A DNA stretch of 64,000 nucleotides from contig MU128960.1 in assembly GCA_014904985.1 (NCBI GenBank), positions 1 through 64,000 of the forward strand. Reading direction: 5' to 3'. Below the pieces are notes generated by a model. The model did no database searches. It was given only the letters and a program-made list of their open reading frames with translations, and was not told the DNA's origin. The stretch is from Hydnum rufescens UP504 (Eukaryota > Basidiomycota > Agaricomycetes > Cantharellales > Hydnaceae). Of the stretch, positions 22,976 through 34,829 are shown one piece after another. Every line of letters begins with the position of its first letter. Position 1 is the stretch's first letter. The translations under genes were made by a program, and so were the position numbers.

Positions 22976-23915
22976 ATTATCTGCTCGTCATTGCTTGAGA
23001 CTACTATTCCTCACGGGGTCCGTTGCCGCCACCGGGATATTGCCGTTGCCCTCCTAGAGCAATCAATTCTTGTCCAGGAGCCACCAAATTTGTAAGGCAG
23101 TTGTATGGGTGATGTATCTAGGATTCTGCGAAAACAGTTTGAAGTAAATGTGAGAAATGCTCCTTGAGGAGCCAAATTATTGCTGGAAATTGCCGAATTT
23201 GGTACTTTTGAACCCTCAGAATTGCATTCATGAGTCATGTAGCCACTCCAGAATGAAAAAACTGCTTGTATATTGGGGGCCAGGATACTGCCTGCCTCTG
23301 TGCAAAATTTTGACTCTCCATGGGCTGAGGCTGAGCCACCAAGGTAGTCCAAGTGTCAACATTTGGATCCATTTCTACCAAGCAAACCACAAGGAATGAA
23401 GAAAACCCTCCTCCACACCTCCACCTCCATCATGTGCAATAAAATGCCTCCCAAAACACAGGGCTGGTCCAAGGAGGACATGCAGGAGGCCTTTGAAATC
23501 TGCTGTCACGTGAGGAATGGTTTTATGATATGTGAACAAATTTTCACTTGTCACATACCCAGAACACTTCCACTTCTTGTGGCATGCCCCACCCAGTCCC
23601 AGGGGGCTGGCCATGAAGTTTCCGCAACAGGTCTGCTCAGGGAAAGTGCAATGTGAGGTCGCGGCAATATCTAGGTGAAGGATTTTGCCGAACCAAAATG
23701 GGGTCATGACGCGGATCTCTCATTTCTCCCTCAATTATGCATAGAATCCTTTATAATTTTGGGGATGTGTAGATATAGTTATTTTCTATGTATATACCGA
23801 GTTTGAGCCCCATCAGAGTAGAGGAACATGATTAATTTCTCCAATTATTCACTTCGCGGCAACAACCCGGTAAGGAATAGTATTGAGACATAAATACAGG
23901 GGGTGCAAATCAGCA
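22976..23915. other. Gene-poor spacer with possible DNA-transposon fragment
   Basis: No gene can be supported. It is AT-richer than its surroundings. At 23441 a short frame reads MPPKTQGWSKEDMQEAFEIC followed by HVRNG, which resembles the start of pogo-type transposase helix-turn-helix domains (an EDMQxA...VRNG pattern); it ends at a stop after about 65 codons. No terminal inverted repeats are visible. The spacer separates the thaumatin relic from block B and has no counterpart in block A, so it may be an insertion. Confidence 0.35.
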
Positions 23916-25459
23916 TTAAAGCTTGTAGGCTGTTCCAAAATGGGCCTGGAGCGTGCGGTGGAAGCCGATGCACGTTAGTTTAAGGCGTGGGCACTTATAC
24001 TCCCCCGAGAGATATTTCTTCTTGATGACGGGAATATCCTCGCCTGAGTGCAATCGGTCACGGGTTATTGTAGCGTAGGACTCTTGGACCTTGGATGATT
24101 TAACCGAGTCAACTAAGTGAACGAGGCATACTGCTCAACCATGCTTACTTTATCGGATAAGCTCTTCCACTCCCGAACTGTAAGAGGAGCAGCCCTCGTG
24201 AAGCGATAGGTGCCCATATATTTCCATACATTATCTTTGGATGACTGATGACTTCTGTCTGAAAAAACCTCGAAGATGTCACTAATTCCACCTACGGTCC
24301 CAATGGTGGCTTCGTGGGTGAGACCCAAGAAGGCCTCTCCATTGGCACCAGGCTCAGTCGGGACCCTCGGGTTACTGATCACAGCAAACATTGCAATATG
24401 TTGGACCCCAAGGCGACCCCCTTTATCTGGTTTCAAATTCCTAATATTTCACATATGGGTCAGTATTGTAGGTATCGCAAAGGACAAAAGGACGCTTGCT
24501 TTGATATAACACTTTGACGATTACCCCCCAAGACCGCATGAATCTGAGCGCGTTTATACCATTTTCCAGTATACAGCATGGGGTCAGCCCCGAGTCCAAC
24601 ATGTCGCGCAATATCAAGGGTATCATCTAGCTCGCCGTCCAGAATTTTGATGATGTCATCACCCCAATCCACTTCGGATTGGTTCCGACCGGTCTGGGTG
24701 GAGAGTGGCTGTGGTGTATCCGAAGAAAGTTTAGAGACTGTGCTTGACTGGCGAGGTCGCTTGCGAGGTCGAGGTGGGGTTTCTTTTTGTTCCGGCAACT
24801 CAGGTTCCACATTTTCAGTGGCCACTGATGCATGGCGTCGTTCAGGCGGCCTAGATAAGGCCTCATATCGAGTTACCTGGTTTAGGAACGCAAAAGGTAA
24901 ATTCAAGGCATAGTTAATAAAAATGCTTTTATTTACTAAGGATTGAGCCTCCGCCAGAGAGTCTCGGAGTCCCTCGATATTTTTTAGCAACTATCAACGG
25001 CGCATTAAGATATAATGCATAATTCAAAAGAACGATTGTCTTGCCTTCTCATTTTCTTGTTGTAGTTGTGCAAAGGTTTCTGCACTATAAGTTTGTCTAT
25101 ACTAAACAGGTAGAAGGGGGAGGGGTTTGACTGAGGGGCCAAACATGTTGCTCTACGGGCACTCACTGTCTGAAATTCTTGCCCAACATGTTCCAATGCC
25201 GCAATTCGGCTTTGCGCCCTCTCAATATCCGCAGACATCATCTAGGAATATCATTCTTGATATTAAATCTGGGTCTAGTGACATTGAACACTTGCCTCAA
25301 TGTTCTTTTTGAGAGCAGCATTTGATTGCCGTTCCACGGCCACCTCCCGTTCACATTGCTAGAATCGACACAATCCAAATCAGGAAAAATATAAGTAGTC
25401 TCACAAATTGGACATGCCAAAGCTAGAGCGATATATGCACGTTCAGCGAGAGACGACAT
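23916..25459 (-). CDS. Coiled-coil protein with DUF6697-like C-terminal domain
   Basis: Function unknown. The start MSSLAERAYIALAL at 25459 leads into a coiled coil (VAVERQSNAALKKNIE, ADIERAQSRIAALE, then IEGLRDSLAEAQS), a Pro/Arg/Ser-rich linker (TPPRPRKRPRQSS), and a C-terminal domain with YTGKWYKRAQIHAVLGG, GRLGVQHIAMFAVISNPR, GEAFLGLTHEATIG, WKYMGTYRFTRAAPLTVREW and, after an intron, YLSGEYKCPRLKLTCIGFHR. This 'W-x-Y-x-G-Y...EW' plus 'C-R-L-C-x-G-F' pattern is what I recall for the basidiomycete DUF6697 family; that name is from memory and not checked. Introns 1 and 2 seem to use GC donors (GCATGT and GCAAGT). The frame is open throughout. It diverges from Fpg with 118 bp between starts. 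A frame-broken paralogue lies at 18278. Confidence 0.7.
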
Positions 25460-25577
25460 TTTCCGTGAGATGACGGTGGCTTGGGATCAATTACCCTCAT
25501 ACGAGGCGGATTCCGCAATTCAAATTGTCTTTGGGAGTCTCCTTTGCCCCGCCGCCATCCATAATTTCTGACCCGGT

Positions 25578-27146
25578 ATGCCGGAACTTCCAGAGGTAGA
25601 ACGTGTCGCGCGTTTGCTTCGTGATATTGGCGTTGACAGAGTTGTCGAATCTGTCACTACGTCAGAGGACACAATCGTTTTGCGGATGGTGTAACTCACG
25701 AAGACTTTGTAAGGAAAACATTTCTCTCCACAACAACAGATGTCTTTGATTTTTGGGTTTCTTAGGCCAGCGAAATCAAAGGTCGGAAAGTCCGCACTGT
25801 AGGTCGATACGGAAAGGTCTTCTATCTTGAAATGGAAGGACAAGGTCGCCACCCCGTAATGCATCTTGGCATGACTGGGAACGTTTACGTTCGGGGACCG
25901 ACCCAAAGCCCTATAAGAGTTCTTCGAAAAAGGAGGACTCGCAATGGCCCCCTCGCTTCATGAAGGTATGCACGGTCTTGGTTCACAGCCGCACGTCGCT
26001 TGATATGCCACACCTTGATAGTTTATCCTCAAGTTCGCCCAAGTGGATGACACGCCCTCTGCCGAAGTGGTTTTTATTGATCCTCGACGTCTCGCCCGAA
26101 TACGACTATGCAATGAGCCTCTCAAGGAACCCCCAATTTCGAATCTAGGATTCGATCCGCTCCTCTGCATGCCCTCCTTGTCTGAATTCATACCACAAGT
26201 TCAAAGACGTGCGAATCCCATAAAATCGCTTCTCCTCGACCAGAAATTCAGCGCTGGTGTTGGAAATTGGATCGCGGACGAGATTCTATTCCACTCGAGG
26301 ATTCACCCTGAGCAGCGGCCGAATACTCTGACCGATGAACAGATCAAAACACTTCATGAAAAAATGCTGTATGTGTGCGAGACTGCCGTGGGCGTCAATG
26401 CGAATTCTTCCTTGTTCCCTGAATCGTGGCTTTTTCGACATCGATGGGTCAGTACCTAGCTTCTCTGGTCTAGACCTTGCTATATATTAAATGAATATGG
26501 CATTGACAGGGGAAGGGGAAGAAGCAGACCTCCGATTTTCGACTGGTAGGTGAAAACGTGCACCACACCGACCCGCTCATACCAAATCACGCACTTATTT
26601 GATAGCCTTCTGGTGAGACGGCGATCATCAAATGGATTACCGTTGGTTCACGCACGTCGGCATACGTTCCGAAGGTGCAAACATTGACATCGACTGGCAA
26701 GGGGAAGGGAAAAGAAAAGACGGTTGCGGAGGATGCTGTGGGTATCCAGCATCTTTCACACTTTGCGGCCGGACTGAAGGGGCGGTCTCCTAGGATGAAT
26801 CACCATTGGCCCAAGATTCCTCGTCTCTTTCGGAAATGAGTGATGAGGAGGAAGTGCTAAAAGCTGCCGAGGCAAGTTCGTTAGCTTTGATCAGTTTCCA
26901 GAGTTTGTTCATAATTCTCTATCTTAGGTGAAGCGCAAGGTTGTTGTGCCCACGGATGGAAATGGGAAGTCACCACCAAAGCAAAACCGGCGGAAACGAG
27001 CTGTGGAACCGGTGAGATTGCCTCGCGGTCGATGTCCCCCGCCGTACAGGAATTGATAGTTTTCAGGCAGAAGACGCTGTGTCGAATGGGAAACGGAGAA
27101 GGAGCACAAGACTCGCAGAGAGGCCGAGCACCTCACCGTACTTTAA
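25578..27146 (+). CDS. Formamidopyrimidine-DNA glycosylase (Fpg/MutM-type)
   Basis: Base-excision DNA repair enzyme that removes oxidised purines and nicks the strand; nuclear. Starts with MPELPEVERVARLL: Pro2 is the catalytic nucleophile and Glu3 is essential. Then KVRTVGRYGKVFYLEM, HPVMHLGMTGNVYVRG, SQWPPRFMK, FIDPRRLARIRLC, LLLDQKFSAGVGNWIADEIL (helix-two-turn-helix), and SGETAIIKWITVGSRTSAYV in place of the zinc finger, as in fungal and plant members. A charged tail follows (SLSEMSDEEEVLKAAE, RKVVVPTDGNGKSPPKQNRR). Two sites need one base more: the T run at 25678-25681 (between DTIV and DGVTHEDF) and near 25895-25900 (before DPKPYKSSSKK). So it is either a base-error-affected working gene or a young pseudogene, which matters because the second copy is certainly dead. 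Confidence 0.85.
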
Positions 27147-27266
27147 TCATACATGATGGATGTATTTCTTGCATGCACTTCCACCAACCCGAATTCCATG
27201 ACGATTACGAGATATGTACGATGAGATGAGATGCAAAGATGCGCGCGCCTATTATAAGGGTTGATT

Positions 27267-30126
27267 TTATTCCTCTTCGGACTGCTCACTCTCGTCCTCT
27301 GACCAAGTCTCTGCCACCTCCGCATCTAAAAAACCATTCACCTTGGGAGCCCCATCCTCATCTCCACTTTCCTGATCTGTATCGTCAGAATCATCCTCTT
27401 CATCCTCATTATCGCCCCCATCCTCACTCCCAGATTGGCTGTCGGACTCACTATCCCCTCCCAACTCGACATCTTCCACACTCCCTTCATCTTCTCCACT
27501 ATCAACATCCACATCCACATCCATCTCATCGCCCTCCCTGGCACTCGTGGCTCCAGCATCGTCATCGCCGTCGGTCTCACTCTCTCCTTCGACGTACTTG
27601 ACCGCGACTCCTCCCTTGCCTTTCTGCTTTCGGTCACGTCCTACATGCGCACCGATCTGGGATTTCCCAGTCCCGCCACGAACGCCGGATACCAGTGCGG
27701 GGGCCTCGGAGGATCGAAGCTCGATTTGTGATAGAACAAGATCGAGTCGACCGTTGAGGGTAAGAAGACGTTCTTGCAGAGACAGACGCGATGTGATTGT
27801 CGTATGAAGCCCCGAAAGCCTAGTCACGAGGTCCGGGATCTATGAAAAGGAGGGGCATCTTTTTATAGGTCAACGACGGCGTGCGGGAACGGAAACGTAC
27901 GGTCATTAGGTATGCCGTATGTCCCACAAGAACAGCTCGGATCCATCTGACCATGAGAGTACCCCTCTGAGCACTGGCACCGGACCCATCTCCACGGCCC
28001 TTTCCCGTACCCGCTCTCGCACCACGATTCAAGCGCTCCACGCACGCCGTCAGAAGCGGGACGGCGAGTTGCGGGGGGAGACGACGGACGGTGTTGTTAA
28101 TGAGCGTTTGAGAAGAATGGGCGAGAACAGATTCAAGGAGTCGTGTATCGGAAGAGTGAAGCGCCTGGGTGAGCGTGCGTGTGAGGGAGATCGCATCTGT
28201 GGTCATCCGTATTGGAGGAGCTCCCTCCTCGTCTGCTGGTTTGGATGCAGGGGCATCGGGTTTCTTCTTTTTTGACCCAGATACGGGATCGTCATCCTTG
28301 ATCGTTGGTGCAGGGACAGCGAGGCGCTGGCCGAGACTTAGCTCCGCCAATTCAGCATCGAGCTCACCATATTGCATTCGTTCGTCAGCACCCACGCCTT
28401 CCGGAAGCTCGTGCCCAGAACGAACATTGAGAGCCTGCCCTTCCCTGTATCGTTTGATTTGGATGGCCTTGGTTTGATCATCGCGGCAGAAACACCAAGA
28501 GTGAGGTAAAGTCGAATACCAAGCATGTGGATACGTACAGAGTCAGCATCTGCACCTGCGTCATTAGAAGGAGGGGATTTTAGTTTGATTTCTGGGATAT
28601 AGGCCCCGTTTTGGTCAAGGTACTTCTGCTCGGGGATATCATGATTAGCTCAAGTTTGAGATAATGTGTAGGATGAAGGATCGGCTGACAAGGATCACGG
28701 AAGAACGGAAAGTGGGCCCACGACACATGAAGGCAAGGGGCGATAAAACATGGGGAAGGAATAGGCAGAAAGGGGCAAAATAGAACAGTACGTACGACGA
28801 TATCGAAAATGGGTTTAACACCCGATGCAAGCCTTGCGATTTTGACAGCACGACCACGACCACCGCTAGCCTCGTCCCCATCTATCAAGTCTATGAAGGT
28901 CGCGGAAATTATTTTGGCGCCATCTGGCGGTGTCCTTATGATAGTCTTTGTACTGGGTTCGGTTGCCGCCGTTGGGACCTTCGAGGAAGAGGCCGATTTT
29001 TTGGAGGGTATAGGGAATGGGAATATATGCAAGGTGCCCGAGACTGATATTGCTAACAGAGATGAGGATGGCGATACACTTGCTACAGTTGCCGAAGTCG
29101 ATGATGATGATGAATGGGCAAGGGGGGGACGAGAAAACGATACGGATCGGACGGCAGTGTCGAGAGGAATAGAAGCCATTATGGAACCCTCGTGTAATTC
29201 TTCTTCTTGGTCGTCTTCCTCAGACGATGAAGGGACCCCCCAAATGGACACGAATCGATCGCCCTCGGCGACTGAGACGAATGCGTCTTTTGAACTGCTA
29301 GATGAGGATGAAGGGGCCCAGTCCAAAGCGGTAACGGGGACGCATGGCCGGTAAATGAGGCGATTTCACGCACATCACCACCGGGTCCATCTACTCCAGG
29401 AGTAGAAGATGAGGGGGTAACGAGTCGAATAGTGTGATGGGCGGTGAGGATGCGCACATTAGCTTTAGATAGATTATCAGGTGCGTTAAAATGCAGGGAC
29501 GGACGGACGGCAATGGCGGTGCATGGTGAAGTTGAGTTAGACGAGGATAATGTCGGTTTCAATGTACGGGAGAGGGTGTTGGAGAGAACATCCCATGCAA
29601 GCAAAGCTCCTTGTGCGTTTGATGCCCATAATATGCCTTGTTCTGAAGGAGAGGATGACAAGGATAATATGCGGGATGTGCTATTCGGATGTGAGAGGGT
29701 ATTTGTGAGACGGCCCTGAGTTGGAGAGAATAGCGATATTGAACCATTTGACAGGCCGATAGCAAGAAGAGTGACTGGGGGAGAAGCGGTGGAAATAGGC
29801 GCAGATGTAGCGTCAGCTTCAAGGTTTTTTTGTTTTCTGCGCCTTTTAGAGCTAGGTTCCAGAGAAACCGTAGCAGCGGTGGTAGGAGAGAGATGCCAAG
29901 AGATTGCAGTGACTCTTCCACTCTCAAAGACATGCTCTGCGAGGGCTCTCCCAGTAGCAGTATTATACAGCCTTAGTCTGTGTTTATCAAGAGCGAGCGA
30001 GATGTGGACAAAGAAAGATGAGTCGGATGAAAATGAGGAGAGCGACCAGCTGGCAGATTCGGTGGGCGCTTCGGACAGCGTCCCACCTTTGCTCTTTCTA
30101 CTGCCCTTTTTAGCACGCGAAGCCAT
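27267..30126 (-). CDS. UTP5: U3 snoRNP protein Utp5 / WDR43
   Basis: Part of the t-UTP subcomplex of the small-subunit processome, needed for rDNA transcription and early 18S pre-rRNA processing in the nucleolus. Starts MASRAKKGSRKSKGG, then WD40 repeats (LDKHRLRLYNTATGRAL, LLAIGLSNGSISLFSP, LAWDVLSNTLSRTLKP, EIASFTGHASPVTALDWAP, GDRFVSIWGVP), a Ser-rich linker, and a C-terminal Utp12 domain (SLTRTLTQALHSSDTRLLES, RWIRAVLVGHTAYLMT, LTRLSGLHTTITSRLSLQER). The end is very acidic, as in the family. The frame needs one extra base in the G run 29336-29339, between SFTGHAS and PVTALDW. It converges with Fpg across 120 bp. Its last part was copied to 22376. Orthology is strong on domain order. Confidence 0.9.
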
Positions 30127-30671
30127 TACGACTCTGACTTTGCGGTCCGAGCAAAAGAAAAAAATGACCGGGTCCAAATCTCTGGATAGCCCGGGTACAA
30201 CAACACCAAACAACGCCTGTGACGTCGTTCAACTCAAAAATCGCATACAAAGGCTTCAATATTAATGGTCCAATTCCTTCCTTCCTCACAATGTCTCCAA
30301 TAGCAATAGAAAGCCCCGTTCAAGGCATCCTCACGGTCATTGGCATTGGCAACGGCATCCTCGTCCGCTATATGGCGTCGTACACCAGAATTACTACATG
30401 CGCAATACGGAAATACTAGACGTCTCACTCGCCTCAAGGAAAATATGGCCACATATACATATAGGGAGAGGATAGCGAAGATAAAGCTGAAGCGCTGTCA
30501 ATTGCCTCCGAACGACGGTCGATTGATGGTTGAAGGACTATCGAAGCGAGCCTTATAAGCACATGAATGTTTCTTGAGCCATCAGAGTTATTTGGCCGAA
30601 TCGAATCGCACAACAGAGGAAGAAAGAAATTCTTTATGGCTCATCTACACTCCATGCAGCAGCTGGTAGTT
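30127..30671. other. Intergenic between UTP5 and the dehydrogenase gene
   Basis: Contains the UTP5 promoter and the 3' flank of the dehydrogenase. Short frames exist on both strands at 30219-30560 (for example HQNYYMRNTEILDVSLASRK on plus), but none forms a convincing gene with splice sites. A very small gene here cannot be excluded. Confidence 0.4.
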
Positions 30672-31951
30672 TTACCAAACCCCCAGGTTTGCAAACCACA
30701 CCGCCCACTCCCTTCTACGTTCCAAATCCTCGCACTCTGACGCAGGCTTTTCCATCCCTCTTTTGGAGATGTACGTCACTGTCCCTTTTACCGACTCGGT
30801 GGGTGAGGAGGTATCCGGCAATTGCATTTGCATACCACGAACGATCGTCTGGCCGCCTTTAGAAAAAAAAAAATCTAGATATTAGCCACTAAATAATTCT
30901 ACAGGGAGAAATTCAGGTGCCGAGTTACAGAGCACCTTGATGAACAGCACAGCTAGGTGGAAAGATACTCGCCCACGCGCAGGGATGTAGCAGACGGGAG
31001 CCATTTTGCAATATATTTCATCCCAAATCGAGCATACCATGGCCATTCGCGCGCTAGACCAGTCTCCGGTACGAATCCTGTTAACGACACATAGGCAATA
31101 ATCAGAAAGAACTGTATCGAATTTGGATATTATTTCTGGACATGCCAGGGCTGACCACCACCACTGTAGGGCGATGGCGTGGAGGGGCATTTCTCGCATC
31201 GGTAGCGGCAATTCTGTCGATTTCATCGCACACAATAAATGCCAGGTGCATTTGGACTAGTTTCGATATCGCATATGCTCGTGTGCCATGCCAATGATCA
31301 GACCCAAGACGATAGTCTAACGTCTGGGGCGTTACGAGCGTTTCTATACACGCGACAGAAAGCAAGGATACATTAAATATTGAATGTGAGGGGAAGCACG
31401 AGCAAAGGGATTACAGTAGAAGGGGGAAAAGGGTGAGGTGAGAAGCATAAAAGAATTCACATACCGTGGGAGGCCTTGATATGGAGATTAGACCCCACAA
31501 AAACGATCCTCCCCCCTTCCTTGTTCATTTTGGGAAGGAGTAACCGAACAAGAAGAGCTTGACTTATGGTATTGACCATCATTGTTTCTTCCACCTCGCC
31601 TTGCCCTCCAGGCAGTGCGACCACTCGGCGTTGTCCTTGGACAATTGCCCCCGCACATAAAACAAGAGTATCCAATGGGTGAGTCAGATCTGAGAGCACC
31701 CGCGCAGCAAAATGGTGGATTGAGGGCAAAGAAGTCAGTTCAAGGGGTACGTGTTCGACAGTCGTTTGATCAGAGGCACGTGGGCCCAAGAGATGCCACA
31801 GGAATGCAGTCGTTAGGGGTGCCCGTGAGCCCAGGATTATATGATAGTAAGTGTCTTCCTCTGAATCGATATGGGGCTGAGACACAAGTTCTCTGAGGGC
31901 GGTATAACCCAGACCGGAAGTCCCTCCAGTAAACACCACTGTTCGTCTCAT
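30672..31951 (-). CDS. Short-chain dehydrogenase/reductase
   Basis: NAD(P)-dependent oxidoreductase of the SDR superfamily, resembling retinol dehydrogenase/WWOX-type fungal SDRs; substrate unknown. Start MRRTVVFTGGTSGLGYTALR at 31951 (an upstream in-frame ATG at 31978 is possible) gives the nucleotide-binding GGTSGLG. LDTLVLCAGAIV stands for the NAG motif, GGRIVFVGSN precedes the catalytic Ser region, and HGTRAYAISKLVQMH is the YxxxK active site. After VVVVSPG the next exon FVPETGLAREWPWYARFGMK fits only if the intron begins with GC (GCATGTCC). The last exon GGQTIVRGMQMQLP...LGVW extends to 30672; joining it after VGE needs one more G at the splice border. If not joined, the protein ends at 30952. 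Confidence 0.8.
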
Positions 31952-32616
31952 CGTGGCTGTCCAGAGGAAAGCTTTCAATGTACTAGGCTGTTCCCGTCGC
32001 AGGACTGAATTGAATGACTTTATTCAGGCCTAGGGGCTAGTTCTGCCGCGGGTTGGTTTACAGCAACTGAACGAGTCGTGGACCGCAAAATTCCCTAGCG
32101 AATTACGGTAGGTAATGACATTTCTTATCGCAGCCTTACAAAACAGTGTGCATTTGAAAGGAATCGAATATTATGAGTTGTACGCCACAAGTGAAGTGAT
32201 GAGACCGTCGGGTGTCCTTTGTTGTCGACTTGAGCGGTAGGGTGCTTGTCCTTGGCTTGGTTGGGCGATTTTAACTCCGTGCCCCCATCCTGACTGATGA
32301 AACAGAACCAAATCTTTTCGATTAGTCCTTGTGAGTCAGTAAATACTCAGTTGTGCGACACACTGGCAAGTCTATTAGTACCACTCTCCCCAACACCGCA
32401 CTTTCAGGATCTGAGAGAAAGTTTTCTTCCCGTCTATATCAACACCACGACGCTATCAAAAATACATATTAATCATTACGATGCCCGAAACACCTTGCAA
32501 GCGTGCGTTACTGCGGGTTAGACACTGATATACTGTATAGAGGAATGGAGACGGGTAGATACAGGCCACGGTAGTCCCCCACGAATAAAAAACTTGATTT
32601 GGATAAAACAAAAAGA
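31952..32616. other. Intergenic, 665 bp, no gene seen
   Basis: Lies between the dehydrogenase start and the F-box stop, both on the minus strand. The 74-codon plus-strand frame at 32297 has no family features. It probably contains the dehydrogenase promoter and the F-box gene's 3' region. Confidence 0.5.
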
Positions 32617-34055
32617 TTAGAGTTCTAGAACCATAATTTCCGACCCACCTAGCCCGCTGATACACACCCTACCAGAAACCTCATCCCAATGGATGTCCGG
32701 GTCTCCCACACCCCACGGCCAGTCTGCGTGCGGCAGTTTCAACTCCTTACGGATCACCTGACGGCCATGTATAGCTTGGACCTCGCTGAGGACGATCTTG
32801 CGCTCGCTTCCCCAGAAAGATGTTAGACTCAATGCATGGCGATGTCCCACACGTGTCAAGCAGATGGTTCTATCATCAGAATCACCACTGTCGTCGGCAG
32901 CAAGAGTCCGTTTTTCGACCCTCAGCCCTTCCTGTCCAATCTCTAGGATGATGGAACCGAAGATAAGGTGTTCTAGCGTATCATGACCATAATAAACGAT
33001 ATTTATGACTGGGTTGCCAGTCAAAGGATGAGGCGCCGCTGAAGCGGGGAGTAAGGGGTTATAAACCACATCGAAGCTCGGGACATGTACGATCAAATTT
33101 GGGAGGTCCCGCTCGTCCTCCGTCGTCGGCAGAGCGAAGATGTATATTTTTGATGGGGTGTGAACAACGAGGTAGAGATCGTATATTCCGAGATCCAGGA
33201 TGGCACCCTTTGGTGGGGTTAATTTAAGTGAAACTAGACCATATGAGGCTGGAACTCTTACATCCACTCGAAAATCCCAGCGTTTCTGAGAGGAAAGATT
33301 GAAAAGACAAATTTCGCCCCCCGAAGTGCCAATCAGTACAAAATATCCGAACAGCTGAAGGGAGAATATGGCATTAGGCATAGTCAGGGTAGTGACTTGG
33401 GGAGACGGGAGGTCCGGTGATGTCGAATCCAGGCCCATCGGCTGAAAATAGAAACTACAATCCCGGCTCTCATGGCGAGAGCGTTGATTGGCAATCGTTA
33501 ATCCAACAAGCCCATGAATGACTGTCTCTGACACGGAAATTAAGGCAAAAGGGTCCGCAAAATGCGAACGCAAGTACTGTGTCGAATGATCCTCGAGGTT
33601 GATGCAGGAGAAATGCCGGCCGCTGAGGCCGTCTCCCAGCACCAAATACTTCCCGGCAAGGCGGGTGATGGAACTATTGTGCACTTCAAGAGTCCAATGT
33701 GCCCGACAGACAGGGTTTGGAGAAGCCAGGCGTAAATCCAGCTGAGTTGCGCGTACAAGTGAAGTTTCAAGGTATTTGGTGGACGCCTCATATGGTGCTT
33801 TAGGGAGAATGAGGGTCGACCGTTGGTACAACTGAATCCAAATGATCAAGAGATGAGAAAACTGATGAAACTGCCGGTTGACCTGGAAAATACGTTGAAT
33901 GAACAGCAGACCACCGAAACTTGTTATAGAATACTGACTCGACGCAGCCTTAGGACATCGATAACTCCAAGGCTTTGAAAGATGATGATGATTGTCAGCT
34001 CAGGAAGATCAGTAATATTCAGAGCCCTGTCGTGTCCCCCCCTCGTGGTACTCAT
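32617..34055 (-). CDS. F-box protein with propeller-like C-terminal region
   Basis: Likely substrate adaptor of an SCF ubiquitin ligase. Exon 1 starts MSTTRGGHDRALNITDLPEL and carries the F-box: LPELTIIIIFQSLGVIDVLR. A 56-bp intron (GTCAGT...TTCCAG) falls inside the F-box and exon 2 begins VNRQFHQFSHLLIIWIQLYQ. The remaining 400 residues are a single open frame with repeats of beta-strand type such as AGKYLVLGDGLSGRHFSCIN, FGYFVLIGTSGGEICLFNL, YDLYLVVHTPSKIYIFALP and ISGLGGSEIMVLEL, consistent with a degenerate beta-propeller common in basidiomycete F-box proteins. Target unknown. Start at 34055 is the only ATG that keeps the F-box in frame. Confidence 0.8.
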
Positions 34056-34829
34056 ATATCAGTTGGGTGAATCGGAATGGTACCGGTGCCAAAGTCGACC
34101 TGTTCGAAACGGCAAGTCGCTGGTGTCGATGACTGTATTTCGGGAGGAATTCGCTGCGGGGCTCAGAAGTTTAGAAGCGAAGAGAACAAGTTCCAGATAA
34201 AAATGTACTACCTGATAGCGATGCCCTGAATCGGGCCACTAGCACTATGATCAATGTGGCACAGAGCCTCTCCCCAATAAATGTGATTAGATGCTAAGCA
34301 GGTTGAGTTCCAAGAACCCGAAAGACGCACCAAGAGGATAGATGTTGGTTGTAAACACCACGGGATCCCTGTCGGTCTGACGCATTGCGGTATACAGGTG
34401 TGCACTGCGGGGGGATCAGGGTTACGATGTTGGTACCGGTGACAACTTGCTAGGCTGCCCTTTTACAAGGGATAACAAGTGCTACTGTAAAGTCTATCTG
34501 AAAGTCCCCATTCCCCTCGTTACAACCATGTTTTCCCGTCTTCTTCCCTTCTCGGTGTTGCCTAACTCGTCGCATCCGTAATTTCTGCACAAGTCTCTAC
34601 GCTCTCATCTTGAATGAATGGAATTGGGTACAGGGTTTACAAATATTATGGGGTCTAGAGGCCCCGACGACAGTCTCTTCAGGGACATGCCAAGGTGGGC
34701 GTAAGTATCCTCCCACCACAGCCTTGTGCCGCGCAAAAGCCACGTCGTGCCACGCCTCAAAATTGAGCTTCATGGCCTCATTCGGTGGTATATATTGCAG
34801 TGCTTTTCTGAAGCAGTTCCCAAATTGCC
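34056..34829. other. Divergent intergenic region, F-box / BTB genes
   Basis: 774 bp with no recognisable gene between two head-to-head starts. Short frames at 34208-34405 and 34597-34912 lack any family signal. A CT-rich stretch (about 34520-34570) precedes the BTB gene. Confidence 0.5.

Larger units (their letters stand above)
18240..27345. repeat. Larger tandem duplication: coiled-coil gene + Fpg + UTP5 3' end
   Basis: Block A (about 18240-22485) and block B (about 23880-27345) carry the same genes in the same order and orientation: coiled-coil gene (-), Fpg (+), UTP5 C-terminus (-). Matches extend through non-coding DNA: the block starts gagacataaatacaaaagtc and gagacataaatacagggggt agree at the left end. 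Block A has a 0.54-kb deletion, a 1.4-kb extra piece and frame breaks. The UTP5-to-thaumatin join at 22485-22523 is the duplication junction. Confidence 0.85.

Noticed and set aside
34208..34405. Possible tRNA-like fold near a ggttgagttcc motif
   Set aside because: No acceptor stem or anticodon arm could be paired; no T-arm consensus.
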